Positions 33,605-46,900 are shown, counted from the first letter of the stretch. The stretch: 64,000 nt of DNA from Cymbidium sinense (GCA_021442155.1 CM038222.1:19850923-19914922); one strand, 5' to 3'. Made by a program: numbers and translations. The notes: generated from the letters alone by a model not told the origin.

Positions 33605-33750
33605 TTGACACAGTAGATGATCCCACCTCTCACCAACTTCATACACTAAAGTATAGAGGATGGAACTATCTTGTTCTCATGTATCCATGGTCTCCCAAGC
33701 AAAAGTTCAAAGATGTATCCAAGTTTATACTATGAAACTTGCTTCGGTCT
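33605..33750 (-). pseudogene. Protease C-terminal part of element B (left of the insertion)
   Basis: The minus-strand reading from about 33,740 gives NLDTSLNFCLGRPWIHENK followed by VPSS, matching the conserved LLGRPWIH block that ends the retropepsin-like protease in plant Ty3/gypsy elements. The rest of the protease is found 6.6 kb away at 40,400-40,700. The two halves are in the right order and orientation, so the protease was split by an insertion. Confidence 0.8.
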
Positions 33751-33879
33751 TCCAATCTTAGACTTAGAAATTCAGACACTAAGACTTCTAGTCATAAGAC
33801 ACTTCTAACAATTAGGTAAACTTTAACCAAGCCTAAAGACTTAAAAAAGGGTTAACCATAGGATTATGTTATGCCTTGG

Positions 33880-35460
33880 GATTGGGATAATCCACTACCC
33901 TACAACTTAAATCCAACCATGTTCACCATATCTCAAACAAAACCTCAAGTTCAATTCAAACATTAAATTCAAATCCAAATCAAACCCAAATTCCAAAACC
34001 AAATGATTGATGCCATGATCAAATCCAAACTTGAAAACCTTCTTAAGCCATATGACCTAACCCATAGACTTAGCTAAATCTTAATCCAAATCCATCAAAA
34101 ATCAATTGATTTTCTTATAATAAATTTATATTTTCAATCATCTTCCTAAATATAATCAAATCTACATTCAAATGATGAAAAATAAATCAAACTAAATCAA
34201 ATTAAATCAAAACCCTTCCTAAGCCATATGACCTACCCCATGGACTTAATTATATCTTAATCCAAATAAAGTCAAACTCAATTGATTTTCTCACAAATCA
34301 ATCATATTTTCAATCATCTTCATAAATTTAAATGAAATATATATTTAAATTATTAAAACTAAATCAAACCAAAATCAAAATCCAAACCTAAATCACATTC
34401 CTCAACTCCATGGACTTAGCCAAATTCCTTCATTCAAAAAACCAAATTCAATTTATTTTCTCATGAATCAATCATACCTTCAATCATATTCACAAATATA
34501 AATGAAATATACAATCATCAAGCAAAACCAAAATCAGCCCATGTCAAACCCAACTTAACCCTTTTGACTAGAAATGTTCAAATGAACCAAAACCCATTTA
34601 AAACCTAAATTCTAAATTTATATATAAATCCAAATCCATATATAAACTCAACTAAATCAACTCAACCAAAATCAATCAACCCAAGCAATTCCACTTGACC
34701 CAAAGTGGCCAATTTAACCTATTTGAGCCAAGTTCATCCTACCCAAATTAAATTGAACCAAGTATATCAAAACCTCCCATCATGATTGGATCACCTAGGT
34801 TGATCAATTGTCACCAAGTCAACTTGGTCATTTTACCAAGTCAACCCCTTAACCCATATGAACCCAAACTAGCCAAATTATAACCTAAGCCAAATTTTTT
34901 GAAACCAATGATTCATACCAAATCAAAATCAATATTTGACTATGACTTGACAATTGAGTCAAACCAAACCCAATCCTTCTTCACCCAATTGACCACCTAA
35001 AAGATTGGGTCAAATCAAAATATAAACCAAATTGATTGAAATTAATGGCTCTCATCAAATTATTGTTGAACTTGACCAAAGTCATTAGGACCCAATTGAC
35101 TCTTTAGCCAAAATTGACCTAAAGGTTCAAGTTGGCCTAAATCAAAATGAAATCCAAATTCTGAAACCAAAGCCTAAAATCATCATCAATTGGTCAATTA
35201 ATCCCAAACATTCAATTTGGTCAAATAACCAACTCATTTGACACCCAAAAAATTCAAAAAAAAAAAAAATCTAAGCTAAACCATTAAACCAATTGAACCA
35301 AAACATCCCAAATGATCATATGAACTTGATCCTTGGTTTGACTAATTTGACCAATAGGTCAACTTCTAACCCAATTTGACCTAAATGTAATTCCAAACCA
35401 ACTAACAACAACTCAATTGACTTGAAATTTCAAATCATTTTTCTCTCCAAATCAATGCCA
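33880..35460. repeat. Low-complexity AACC/AATTGACC-rich tract
   Basis: About 1.6 kb is dominated by AAATCAAA, CCAAAT, AATTGACC and TTGGTCAA words with few G on the + strand. The sub-blocks around 34,020-34,130 and 34,200-34,320 (AAGCCATATGACCTA-CCCATGGACTTA, then CAATTGATTTTCT) and a third near 34,390-34,500 repeat at roughly 170-190 bp, indicating diverged tandem repeats. No ORF. Confidence 0.55.
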
Positions 35461-37237
35461 AATGCATTCTACCCTTAGGTCGGCAATGAGACAAATCACC
35501 CCATAAGTGGTCATTACCTTTTGAGAAAACATGCATCTGATCTGACCATTGGATCCTCCATCATGTCATGAAGGTTTGGGATCTTTGAGTTTATCCAAGC
35601 TCGTAAGCTTGGATCAAGAGAGCAATGGTGGCGTATTCCATTCTCCTCACTTGATGTTAGATCACGTAACGTCTGTTCTGCGTGATCAAAATGGGCGATC
35701 ATGATTACATCCACTAGATTAATCTGATTTAATATTATTAAGATGTAAGATTAATCATAGCTATCCAATCTAAATGGCAGATGAGAAAGCACGTCCGTCA
35801 CCACCAAGTAGGTGCTAAGTCAGATAAGTTTTAAGTAGCCAATCCCACAGTGCCACATGGAAAGTGTGCTACATCAGTGCGCCACATGGCGCCAATAGGA
35901 TTAGTATTTAATTAGACTTAATTAATCATTTTAATGTAAACTTCTAAAAAATCATAGAAATAAAAAATGCAAATAAATACTCATTTTAAAGGTATTTAAG
36001 AGAGAATTAATTAAAAATGATCTTAACTATATTTGAATAGTAAGTTTTAATTAAGATTTAATTATAAAATTAATTAGTTTAATTACTTCATAATTACTTG
36101 AGCAATTAATCCCAAATTTATTGGGATAATTTAATGGGATGACCCTACCCATAATTTTCTTGGGATTTATCCACTTAATTAGAAAATTGACTAATTAAAC
36201 CTTAACTACTCTTTAAGTTAAGTAATGATTAATTAATCCCTTGAATTGTAATAAATTGGTTAATTAAATTTATTAATCATTGTTCAATAGTAAGTGAACT
36301 AAGGAATAGGGTTGGGACCCCTTTCCTAAGTTCATTTCACACTTTTTTTTAAAATAAAATTAATTAAGATTTAACTTAATAAAATCACTTAATCAAATTA
36401 TAATCACATCAGACCTTAATTAATTAAACCAAGGGGTAGATCTTTAGGTGTTCAATAACCTAAAGGAGTTTAATGAAATTAAGATTAGTCCACATGTGTG
36501 GGAAAACCATAAGAGTAATTAATTAAGCACATTAATCTAATTGACTATTAATCATATGCCAATTGCATTATGCACCCTTTATTTCCTATGGTCATTGCAA
36601 GTTTATTTTCCATGCATATCATGTTGGCTCATAATTATTTAGTTAATTACTTTAAGGTGACATAGGTAAGAGTAATTAATTCATCTAATTAAGGGTTCAA
36701 CTTAATTAACCCATAAAATCAACTTAATTAAATTTCCTTAAATTAAATCAAATCACTAATGTGGAATGGGTTTAAAACATAGTGATGATTTCTCTTCTCT
36801 TTAAATCAAATCAAATTTAAAACTTAATTAATAAACAAGCTTTGGTTTGCTTTAAATAATCTTATTTGATTTGATTGTCCTTAACTAGTTTAGTTGAATG
36901 AATCACATGCTTATATTTGATTGTCCTCTTTCCAATCATGTTAAATTTGATATGTCATTTGAATTCATGCATCCATCTTTTTAAAATAAAGTAAAATAAA
37001 ATGGATTTCCTTTATGTAAGCTTGTATGTGTTGATTTAATTTAATATATGCATGGCTATTATCACTATTAAATCCAAATGTATTTTTCAAAAGCTTATAA
37101 ATGAATAATAATATGTGTTATGATGCTAGTTAGAAATACATAAGAAATGCAAGTGCTTATAGCTTAAGTGTATGAATGTTGAGTTCTCTTTCCTCTATTC
37201 ATATGTTAATTTATATAAAGATTGAATGGTACTGGTA
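35461..37237. other. Non-coding part of the insertion, promoter-like words
   Basis: 35,480-35,930 has more balanced composition and includes the direct pair GCCACATGG at about 35,853 and 35,884 and a GATCACGT/GCGTGATCA near-palindrome around 35,650-35,690, which is LTR-like but not diagnostic. 35,930-37,237 is rich in TTAATTAATT words. No ORF or RNA gene is recognised; the 66-codon minus frame at 35514-35714 has no family resemblance. Confidence 0.4.
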
Positions 37238-37910
37238 TATAGTCTAGACATCAGAACATGAGGATTTAGCTAACCCCAAAGAGGTCATTTGATTACCTCA
37301 CTTCTGTTTAATAATACATACCCATTTGATTTCATTCTTATGTATTTCAACATTAGAATTTTGATAGAGCTTTAATTCATATATATAAATAATTCAATAA
37401 AAAATATATACAATCTTTGCATGGTTTTCTTTCCCTCATTTATGTATACATCCATGTGTGTCCAAGAAAAGCAATAATATAGTCTGACATCCTGTGAATA
37501 TGAGGCTTTAGTTAACCCCAAGGAGGTCATTTGATTACCTCTTCCTGTTCAACAATGACATTTGCTTAAATCTTTGAACATGTATATGTATATGTGATTA
37601 GTGAATGAAAATCCCATATTACATTAAAATTGCATGCATTCATAATTGACTAAGTGGTTGAATTAATTAGCCATATGATTTGGAGCTTACTTGTATTTCA
37701 TGTATACAATTTACATATGTTTGAATGCAAATGGGTATATCGTCTAAACATCCCGAGAATACGAGGCTTTAGCTAGCTCCAAGGAGGTCATTTGCTTACC
37801 TCACATCCCTGGTTTAACAACACACATGCCTATTTAATTTCATTCTTATGTCCATTTTGTATAAGAATTTAGATAAAGTTTTAAATTAATATGTTTAAAT
37901 AATTCAATGA
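37238..37910. repeat. Three tandem copies of a unit of about 240-260 bp
   Basis: Units start at about 37,238, 37,477 and 37,737. Each has TATAGTCTAGACATC-type sequence, GA(A/T)(C/T)A(T/C)GAGG-TTTAGCTA, CC(C)CAAGGAGGTCATTTG-TTACCTC, then AACAA-ACA and ATTTCATTCTTATGT. The first and third units also share the following roughly 100 bp (TTTAATTCATATAT... / TTTAAATTAATATG... and AATTCAAT(A/G)AAA). This is a recognisable recent tandem repeat inside the non-coding insertion. Confidence 0.75.
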
Positions 37911-40399
37911 AAGAAAATATAAATTTTAAACAAACATATACATTCATCATTTAAGTGTGCTAAAATATGTTGCATGTACAGATACACTTAGGATTAAATC
38001 ATATGCATGTTAAATGTGATGGAAAGGAATGATTTAAAATATGTCATGTGGTAGTAATTGAATTAAATTAATCTTAAGATGCCTTTCATTTTGAATAGGA
38101 TTATTTAAAGTGAACTTAAACTTAGGATTAATTTAATCATTTAATAAGCCATTCACTAAAGAGAACTAAATCAAATTAAAATACTTTAGAAAGTGACTTA
38201 AGGTAGGGATAAAAATGGGCAATACTCTTTACCTCTTTTTATGACACTTAGTTGCTAAGTGTAATTAAATAAAATAAAATAAAACACAAATTAAAATTCT
38301 CAAATAAATCAAACTACTTCAAGTGAAATCAACCTTTCATGTTAAATTGAATCCTTTTACACATAGAAAATACAACACTAATGCCTAACAAGACTTACCA
38401 CACAAGCCTTAATACACACATTAGAATTAAGTCACCAATTCTAGCTCTAAGTTAGGACAGTGTATGATGTGATGTATATTTTATTTTATGATGTCTTGTT
38501 TTAGATTGGATGTTAGGGTGTATGCTTTATAGACTAGATGATAGGCCAATATTAGCCTAATCATGTTTTTTGCAAGGGATTATGCTTAAGGGATGCTTAA
38601 AAATAAATCTGAATGCTCTTTTTGTAGGTTGCTTAAATCTTAAGCATAATCCAAGTTAGGACAGGTGGGGTTAGTTACCCATGTGTAGGGTGCTAAGTCC
38701 AAATTATAAATACAACTTCTTTGGATTATATGTATATTTAGCTAACCTCTATTTTACAAGTGAAGTTAGATTTACTTTTCCACAGAAATGTAATTTTTGT
38801 AATAGGAATTAAGATTAGAGCTATGGGGGATTAGGATAAGCACTGGCCAGAAGGTTTTGTCTTGGGGTGCCCTGTGATGCCTTTGAAGAAAGTATCATCC
38901 AAATCAAAGAACAAACCAAATCAGAAATGGAGATATGAAGAAAGATGGCTTCCACAGCATTTAATACAATTATAATTATTCTTTCATATTGTAGGTTGTA
39001 TAAGGGTAGAGCTCGGCTACCCATCTTTTCTCTCTTGGGTTAGTGAGGTAGACCGCACCTTTTATTCTTTTATGATAGTTTATATAATTGTTTGATGTTA
39101 TGTGTACATTATGCATTAGGACAGCATGCTTTTCATTGTTTCTTAAATGATTGATGCTTTAATGTTTAGCTTGGATATGATTAGGCTCTTAGGATAAATA
39201 TAAATTTTCTAAAAAAATAATCACTCATAACTAAATTTTAAACAACTAATAACCTCATATAAAGCCTAAGACATAAATAAGATAATTAAAAGATTTTGCA
39301 ACCCTTAGCTGTATGGTTGTATGTTTTACATCATGCATGCATATTCTATCTTTCTTTAACATGAAGGATCTCCATCCTTGCATGATAAAGGAATGCTTGA
39401 AATGTGATGGCATCCCTTGTGATGTTGAACACCTTCTTCTAGCTGATTTGACCCATAACCCATTTCATCATGCATTTAGGCATAAAAATCCTAAATCCTC
39501 TATCAAAATGATGTGTCTAAAATGAAATAAAATTTGAAAAGATTTTGCATCTATAGATTAAGTCATATGCTCACATGATTCATGCTCTAGTCTCTTAGGG
39601 AGTGTGTTTAGGACTTTAGTCTCTTTCTAATTAAATAACTACCCTAACTATCTTACAATTCATAAGATCAGACTACATGGTTTTAAAATCATAGGAGGAG
39701 TTAGCTGGCGGCCAATCCAGGCAATTATAAGTCCAGAAGTTGGACAATTGATTCTCTTTTGGAGATAAACCCTTATGTCAATTTATTGCATAGATTTAGG
39801 TCATGATTTACCTTGTATTAAAGCTAGCTAGATTTAGGATCCGAGGTAGCTATTTCCTTCGGGTGACCAGTATAAATCCTCACCTCTTAAGCAATCCCAC
39901 AACGTTATGTTGGTGGATTATAAGCCCTAGTAATCTAATTAAATTTCAACTCAAAATATATAAATCTCCTCAACTTCAAAATTATAAAGACCAACCATAG
40001 GATAGATTGAAATGCTCACTAGGCTTCTTTATCATGAGCATTTCCTAGTTATTTGATTTGGATTTAAAAAATATGTCTTTTCTTTGAACTTTCTGAGTTA
40101 ATTTTCCAAATACAACCAATCTTTTGATAGTCTAACCTTGAAATCTTTGGAGATGTTAATTGTTTACTTTAGTCAAGAGTATTCTTTAAAAATTTCATTT
40201 CCTAAGATGTAATTAACTTTGGAGGCTTGCCTCCATAGAGAACTTAAGAACCTAGTTTAATATAAACTCTACTTTATTCATCCATGTAAAGTAGAGAGAA
40301 ATCTGGTACATTAGAGACTCATCATGCAAGGAGTCCTTATTACATGATTAGGTCCATTATAGGGTGATGCCTATATCTTTCGAGATAGTACATCATACC
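37911..40399. other. Right part of the insertion, unassigned
   Basis: About 2.5 kb of AT-rich DNA with no credible gene. A TATAAAT lies at about 39,870, and a small inverted repeat GTCCA-GAAGT-TGGAC lies near 39,731. The short open frames 38821-39024 (minus), 39313-39525 and 39803-40000 (plus) have no recognised motif. It may be LTR or leader sequence of the inserted element. Confidence 0.4.
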
Positions 40400-40700
40400 T
40401 TAATATTATATGCAATCACCTCAAAAAGTACCCCCTATGATCTACATGGTATCCCTCCCATACATCCAAAAATAAACACTACAAGGACCTCTCACCTTGT
40501 TCATTGAATCCTTTCAAAATCATCCTTTCTTTTTGGAGTTTGGAGATGTTGATCCTCAAGTAGGTAAGGGTTCTTATACTCATAATGTTGACTGATACAC
40601 CTAGGCCAACCAGAACTCTGGATAGCTTGTATCTACCAACATCTACTGTAATGTAAAGAGGTAGTTGTGCTCGGTTGTCCCTAAGAGTAAGTCTTCATCC
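40400..40700 (-). pseudogene. Protease N-terminal part of element B (right of the insertion)
   Basis: The minus-strand reading shows YKLSRVLVGLGVSVNIMSI followed by RTLTYLRINISKLQKERMI and KGFNEQGERS, then a decayed GVLFEVIA end at about 40,410. This is the retropepsin-like fold around the catalytic loop, normally LVDxGSSxNI. Here the catalytic Asp is Gly (GGC) and the Ser pair is GV, so it is inactive. The matching C-terminal half (LGRPWIH) is at 33,605-33,750. Retropepsin matures the Gag-Pol polyprotein. Confidence 0.8.
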
Positions 40701-41230
40701 CAAACACATGGGTAACTAACGTAAAGAGGAGGTGGATGATATAAGTAGAATTAGCTTTCTTCATTAATTTATTTTTAAGTGGAGGTACATGATAGAAATC
40801 AAGTAAAGTAAGCAGAGTAAGGGATTTAGTGCCATTATCTGTAGATACAATGTTCCTATCGATAGAAGAGATGGTAGCTACAATGGTGGAGGGAGTACTG
40901 GACTCGGATGGTGGCTATGCTACTGGACTATCTCGGGCAAGTATGGTGAGCTATTGCTGCTACTAGGCTGTCACCCTCCCCGAGTTGTCCTTTGCAACTA
41001 GCAAACCTTTCTTGGTGTTTTGGTTTGAGCTACTTGATGCACCTACAAAGAAAGATTTTTGATCTTAGAAATGATCTTCTTAGAGGTTTGGGATAGGGTG
41101 ATATCCTAACCTTCTTTGTTCTTAAGAGGATCGCAAGTATTCCTGAGGATTACTCTAACTGAATTCGATGGTTGCACTAATAAGTATTCCTTAGGGATAA
41201 CCATGGCTTCAACTTGTAGTTGCACTCAAG
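40701..41230 (-). other. Gag-protease spacer of element B
   Basis: There is no open frame. It is homologous to 220-590 of element A (for example GTAAGGGATTTAGTGCC at 40,816 and GTAAGGGATTTAATGCC at 301), which shows both fragments come from one retrotransposon family. Confidence 0.6.
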
Positions 41231-42092
41231 CTAGTCCTTAAAAATGATACAATCCTCTAAGACATGGCCTAACATGCGGTGGTATGGGAAATAGCTAGGA
41301 TCATCGCTCTTGCCCACTTCCTCTCGCCTCTTAGGCTCTGGTAACTGAAAGTCAAGTTTCTTTAAGAGACTCATGAAGATTTTCCTAACAACCTCCCTCT
41401 TGAATGAATATGGCTTATTCAATCTATTGGCAAGAGTATGTGGAAGGTAGCTACCTGGATATGGATTTGAATACCGCTCGCAGTGCCGAGGTGGTGGAAA
41501 TGGTCATGGCTGGTGGTGATGATGGCCAGGTGGTGGAAGAGGAGGTGGAAAAGAGGTTGTTGCTGTAGTCTCATACAACTCCTGTCGCTTCCCTGTCCAT
41601 CAACAATTGTCCTAGCTTCTTCCCAAACACCTTCGCAGCCTAGATGATTGGTCGGAAAGGGCAACTATTTCCCTCTTGTGCTAGTCCCTTGTTGATCTCA
41701 ATGTTTGATGGTAAATCCCTTAAGAATGAAGGCGATCGAGCCATGGATATTTTTAAGAAGAATCTCAATGCCATGTTGTTCGGATAGCCGTGGTTCACAA
41801 TTCATCCACAAGTTGCACCACCTGAGAATGTAATCAACAGGGGACTCATTGAGGTTTTATTTTTCTACAATGAGGTCGCCTACAATCACCCTACGAGGTC
41901 CAACAAACCTCTTGATGAAGAGTCGCCCAACTCAAGAAAATCTTCATCAACCATGGCTTCGATACCAATCAAATGCAACACCGACGATTGAAACAGAAAG
42001 AGGAGTGTGTTCGCCACCTGTTGCAAACAACCGCTCTAAAGTGTGCAATGTGCTATCGTGGGTTCCCACTACCATCAAAGATCTTGAATGAT
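41231..42092 (-). pseudogene. Gag of element B (core plus zinc-knuckle-like region)
   Basis: 41231-41422 encodes NKPYSFKREVVRKIFMSLL, a Pro/Glu/Arg-rich EPKRREEVGKSDD linker and YFPYHRMLGHVLEDCIIFKD, the zinc-knuckle-like motif. 41,660-41,940 aligns at DNA level with the gag core of element A (1,140-1,420), including GAGCCATGGATATT and CAACAAACCTCTTGATGAAGAG, but indels close the frame. The fragment runs into telomere-like repeat at about 42,110, about 1.1 kb earlier than element A does, so its 5' part and LTR are missing. Plus-strand frame 41849-42091 is a shadow. Confidence 0.8.
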
Positions 42093-43979
42093 GGTGGCAC
42101 AAAATCCTAAATAAAATAAAAACCTAAACCTAAAAAATAAACCTAAAAATAAGTAATAAATAAAACCTAAACCTAAAATAAACAAAATAAACATAAACAT
42201 AAACCTAAACTAAAATAAATAAAACCTAAACCTAAATCTAAAATAAACTAAACCTAAACCCTAAACTAAATAAAATAAAATAAACTAAAAAAAACTAAAC
42301 CTAAACAAAAAAAACTTAAAATAAAAACCTAAAAATTAAACCTAAGAAAATAAATAATAAAACCTAAACCTAAAAAATAAAATAAAAATAAAACTAAACT
42401 AAAAAAAAACATAAATCTAAACCTTAACCTAAAAAATAAACTAAAATAAAAAAACCTAAACTAAAATAAATAAACTAAACTAAATGAAAATATAAAATAA
42501 AATAAACTAAAATACATAAAAAATAAACTAAATAAACTAAATAATTAAAACCTATTGGTTTACTTAATTTAAAAAAAACACTAAACCCTAAACCATAAAA
42601 CTAACCCTAAACCCTAAACCATAAACCTAGAAGCCTAAACCCTAAACCCTAAACCTAAAACCCTAAACCCTAAACCCTAAAACCCTAAACCCTAAACCCT
42701 AAACCCTAAAACCTACAACCCTAAACCATAAACCCTAAACCTGAACCCCCAAACCCTGAACCCTAATCCCTAAACCCTAAACCCTAAACCTTAAAACATA
42801 AACCTAAACTACATAAAACCTAAAAATAAAATAAATAAATAAACCTAAACCTAAATAAAATAAAAATTATGATATAATAAAAATCTAAACTAAAACCTAA
42901 ACCTAAACCTAAACCTAAAAAATAAAAATAAAAAAAAACTAAAATAAATAAATAAAAACTTAAAATAAACTAAATAAATAAAATAAACCTAAAAATAGAA
43001 AAACATAAATAAAATTAAAACTAAACAAAAAATAAAAATAAAATAAACCTAAAATAAAATAAAATAAAAACTAAATAAAACCTAAACCAAAAATATAAAC
43101 CTAAAAATAAAACCTAAAAATAAATAAAAAAATAAAACCTAAACATTAAACTAAAAAACCTAAACCTAAAATAAACCAGATATAAAAAACCTAAACCTAA
43201 ACTAAAATAAACTAAAATAAACTAAACTAAAATAAATTAAACCTAAATCTAAAGCTAAAATAAACTAAACCTAAACCCTAAACTAAATAAAATAAAATAA
43301 ACTAAAAATAAACCTAAACCTAAACTAAAAAATAAACCTAAAAATAAACCTAAAATAAAAACCTAAACCTAAACCTAAAAAAAAAATAAAATAAAACCTA
43401 AACCTACACCTAAAATAAAAAAAGAAAACCTAAACCTAAAAAAAAAATAAAAATAAAACTAAACTAAAAAAATAAACATAAATCTAAACCTAAACCTAAA
43501 AACAAAACAAAATAAAAATCCTAAAATAAATAAAATAAAATAAATAAAATAAAATAAATAAAATAAAAAATAAACTAAATAAATAAAATTAAACTAAACT
43601 AAAATAAACATTTACCTAATTTAAAAAACCCTAAACGTTAACCCTAAACCCTAAACCCTAAATTCTAAATCCTAAACCTAAACTTGAAACCCTAAAACCC
43701 AACTAAACCCTAAACCATAAGTTAACTCTAATCCCTAAACCTTAAACCTTAAACCCAAAAGCGTAAACCCTAAACCCTAAATCCTAAACCCTAAACCCTA
43801 AAACCCTAAACCCTAAACCCTAAACTAAACCCTAAAAATCCTAAAGCCTAAAGCCTAAACACTAAAGCCTAACCCTAAACCCTAAACTAACCCTTAATCC
43901 TAAGCTAACCCTAAACCTTAAACCCTAAAATAAACACTAAACCTTAAACCCTAAACCCTAAACCTAAACCCTAAATCAT

Positions 43980-46900
43980 AAAACCTAAAAAACCTAAACC
44001 TAAAGTAAATAAAACTTAAAATAGAAATAAATAAAAAAACCTAAACATAATAAAATAAAAATAAAATAAAAATCTAAACCTAAAAATAAAATAAAATAAA
44101 AATAAACAAAAATAAAATAAATAAAGACCTAAACTAAATAAAATAATAATATAAACCTAAGAATAAAAAAAAAACCTAAATACAATAAAACTAAACGAAA
44201 ATAAAATAAAATAAACTTAAAATAAATAAAATAAAAACTAAAATAAAAAACCTAAACCTAAATAATAAACCTAAAAAACCTAAAAAAAAAAAAAAAAAAA
44301 CCCAAACCTAAACTAAAATAAAACTAAACCTAAAATAAAAAATAAAATAAAAAAATAAATTAAATTTAAACCTAAACTATAACCATAATACGTAACTGTT
44401 AAACCTAAAATAAACTAAACCTAAACCCTAAACTAAATAAAATAAATGAAAAATAAATCTAAACCTAAACTCAAAAATAAAACCTAAAAATAAACCTAAA
44501 ATAAAAACCTAAAACTTAAACCCTAAACCCTAAACCCTAAAAGCCTAAAAACCTAAACCTAAACTAAATAAAACCTAAAAAAAAACCTAAACCAAGATAA
44601 AATAAATAAAATAAAATAAAATAAAAACATAAACTAAAACCCAAACCTAAACTTAAACCTAAAAAAAATAAAATAAAAATAAAAACTAAACTAAAATAAA
44701 ATAAATAAAAACCTAAACTAAACTAAAATAAAAACCTAAATACAATAAACTAAACCAAAATAAAAAAATAAAATAAAATAAAACTAAATAAAAACCTATA
44801 CCTAAAAAATAAAACTAAACATAAAACCTAAAAATAAATAAGAAATAAAACTTAAACCCTAAACTAAAAAAACCTAAACTTAAAATAAAAATAAAATAAA
44901 CCTAAACCTAAACTAAGATAAACTAAACTAAAATAAATAAAACCTAAACATAATCCTAAAATAAATTAAACCTAAACCTAAACCTAAAAATAAAATAAAA
45001 TAAACTCAAAATAAACCTAAACTAAAAACTAATACCTAAAAAAAAACCTAAAATAAAAACCTAAAACCTAAACCTAAAAAAAAATTAAATAAAAACCTAA
45101 ACCTAAACATAAAAGTAAAAAATAAAACCTAAGCCTAAAAAAAATAAAATAAAAATAAAATTAAACTAAAAAATAAACACAAACCTAAACCTTAAACCCT
45201 AAACCCTAAAGTGTAAACCCTAAACCCTAAACACAAAACAAACCCTAAACCCTAAAACCTAAAGCCTAAACACTAAAGCTTAACCCTAAACCTTAAACTA
45301 ACCCTTAATCCTAAGCTAACCTAAACCCTAAACCCTAAAATCTAAGCACTAAAGCTTAAACCCTAAACCCTAAACCCTAAACCCTAAACCGTAAAAACCT
45401 AAAACCTAAGCCTAAACCTAAAGTAAATAAAACTTAAAACGAAAATAAATAAAAAGACCTAAACATAAAAAATAAAAATAAAACAAAAACCTAAACCTAA
45501 AAATAAAATATTGTAAAAATAAAATAAAAATAAACAAAAATAAAATAAATAAAACCTGAACTAAATAAAAATAATAATATAAACTTAAGAATAAAAAACC
45601 TAAATACAATAAAAACTAAACGTAAAATAAAAATAAAATAACTTAAAATAAAATAAAATAAAAACTAAATAAAAACCTAAACCTAAATAATAACTAAAAA
45701 ACCTAAAAAAATAAAATAAAAAAATAAACTAATAAAAAAAACTATACCTAAAATAAAAATAAAATAAACAAAATAAATTATATCTAAACCTAAACTAAAA
45801 TAAATAAAACCTAAACTTAAAATTAAAATAAACTAAGCCTAAACCCTAAACTAAATAAAATAAAATAAATGACAAATAAATGTAAACCTAAACTAAAAAT
45901 AAAACTTAAAAATAAACCTAAAATAAAAATCTAAAACCTAAACCCTAAACCCTAAGCTCTAAAAGCCTAAAAACCTAAACCTAACTAAAACTCAAACATA
46001 AACTTAAACCTAAAAAAAATAAAATAAAAATAAAAACTAAACTGAAATAAAATAAATAAAAAATATAAACTAAACTAAAAAAAAAAACCTAAATAAAATA
46101 AAACAAAACCAAAAATAAAATAAAATAAACCTAAAATAAAAAATAAAATAAAACTAAATAAAAAAAACTTAAACCTAAAAAATAAAACTAAACATAAAAC
46201 CTAAAAAAAATGAAAATAAAACCTAAACCCTAAACTAAAATAAAAAGTTAAACATAAAATAAAAATAAAATAAACCTAAACCTAAACTAAGATAAACTAA
46301 ACTAAAATAAATAAAACCTAAACATAATCCTAAAATAAACTAAACCTAAACCTAAATCTAAATGAAATAAAACAAAATCAATCCAAAATAAACCTAAACT
46401 AAAAAAATAGTATCTAAAAACAAACCTAAAATAAAAACCTAACACCTAAACCTAAAAAAAATTAAATAAAAGCCTAAATCTAAACATAAAAGTAAAAAAT
46501 TAAACCTAAGCCTAAAACATAAAATAAAAATAAAACTTAACTAAAAAATAAACACAAACCTAAACCTAAACCTATAAAATAAACTAAAATAAATAAACCT
46601 ATAATAAATAAACTAAACTAAATAAAAATAAAATAAACCTAAATAAAAATTAAAAATAAAATAAACTAAAATAAATAAACTAAATAAACCAAAACCTACT
46701 AGTTTACTTAATTTAAAAAAATGAAAAAGAAATAAATAAAAAACCCTAAACCCTAACCCCTAAACCTACAACCTTAAGCCCTAAACCCTAAACCCTAAAC
46801 CCTAAACCTAAACCTAAAACCCTAAACCTACAACCCTAAACCCTAAACTCTAAACCATGAACCCTTAACCATAATCCCTAAAATCTACAACCCTAATCCC

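Larger units (their letters stand above)
33760..40400. mobile_element. Non-coding insertion splitting element B protease
   Basis: About 6.6 kb separates two halves of one protease domain. The inserted DNA is AT-rich and has no credible ORF. It contains an A/C-rich low-complexity part (33,880-35,460), a moderate-GC part with paired GCCACATGG words (35,480-35,930), a TTAATTAA-rich part (35,930-37,100), tandem repeats (37,238-37,910) and an unrecognised part with TATAAAT near 39,870. It may be a large non-autonomous LTR derivative or several nested pieces. I could not identify terminal repeats or a target-site duplication, so both edges are approximate. Confidence 0.6.
25346..42110 (-). mobile_element. 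Ty3/gypsy LTR retrotransposon (element B, probable Tat lineage), nested and broken
   Basis: The minus-strand order is gag (42,090-41,000), protease (40,700-40,400 and, after an interruption, 33,750-33,600), linker (33,400-32,300), RT (32,290-31,446), RNase H (31,410-30,600) and integrase (30,515-29,440). RT and RNase H before integrase is the Ty3/gypsy order. A second, archaeal-type RNase H-like segment between RT/RNase H and integrase is a hallmark of the plant Tat lineage. A long 3' region with tandem subrepeats (27,540-29,300) also fits Tat. No LTR pair was found: the 5' side is cut off by array block 4 and the 3' limit is uncertain (25,346 or 27,000). Stops and frameshifts are everywhere. 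Confidence 0.8.

Noticed and set aside
35853..35893. GCCACATGG pair as a G-box promoter element
   Set aside because: CACATG is not the CACGTG core and no transcript or gene follows, so it is too weak to annotate as regulatory.
39313..40000. Short plus-strand ORFs 39313-39525 and 39803-40000 as small genes
   Set aside because: They have no motif, no homologue I recognise and no supporting context in a non-coding insertion.
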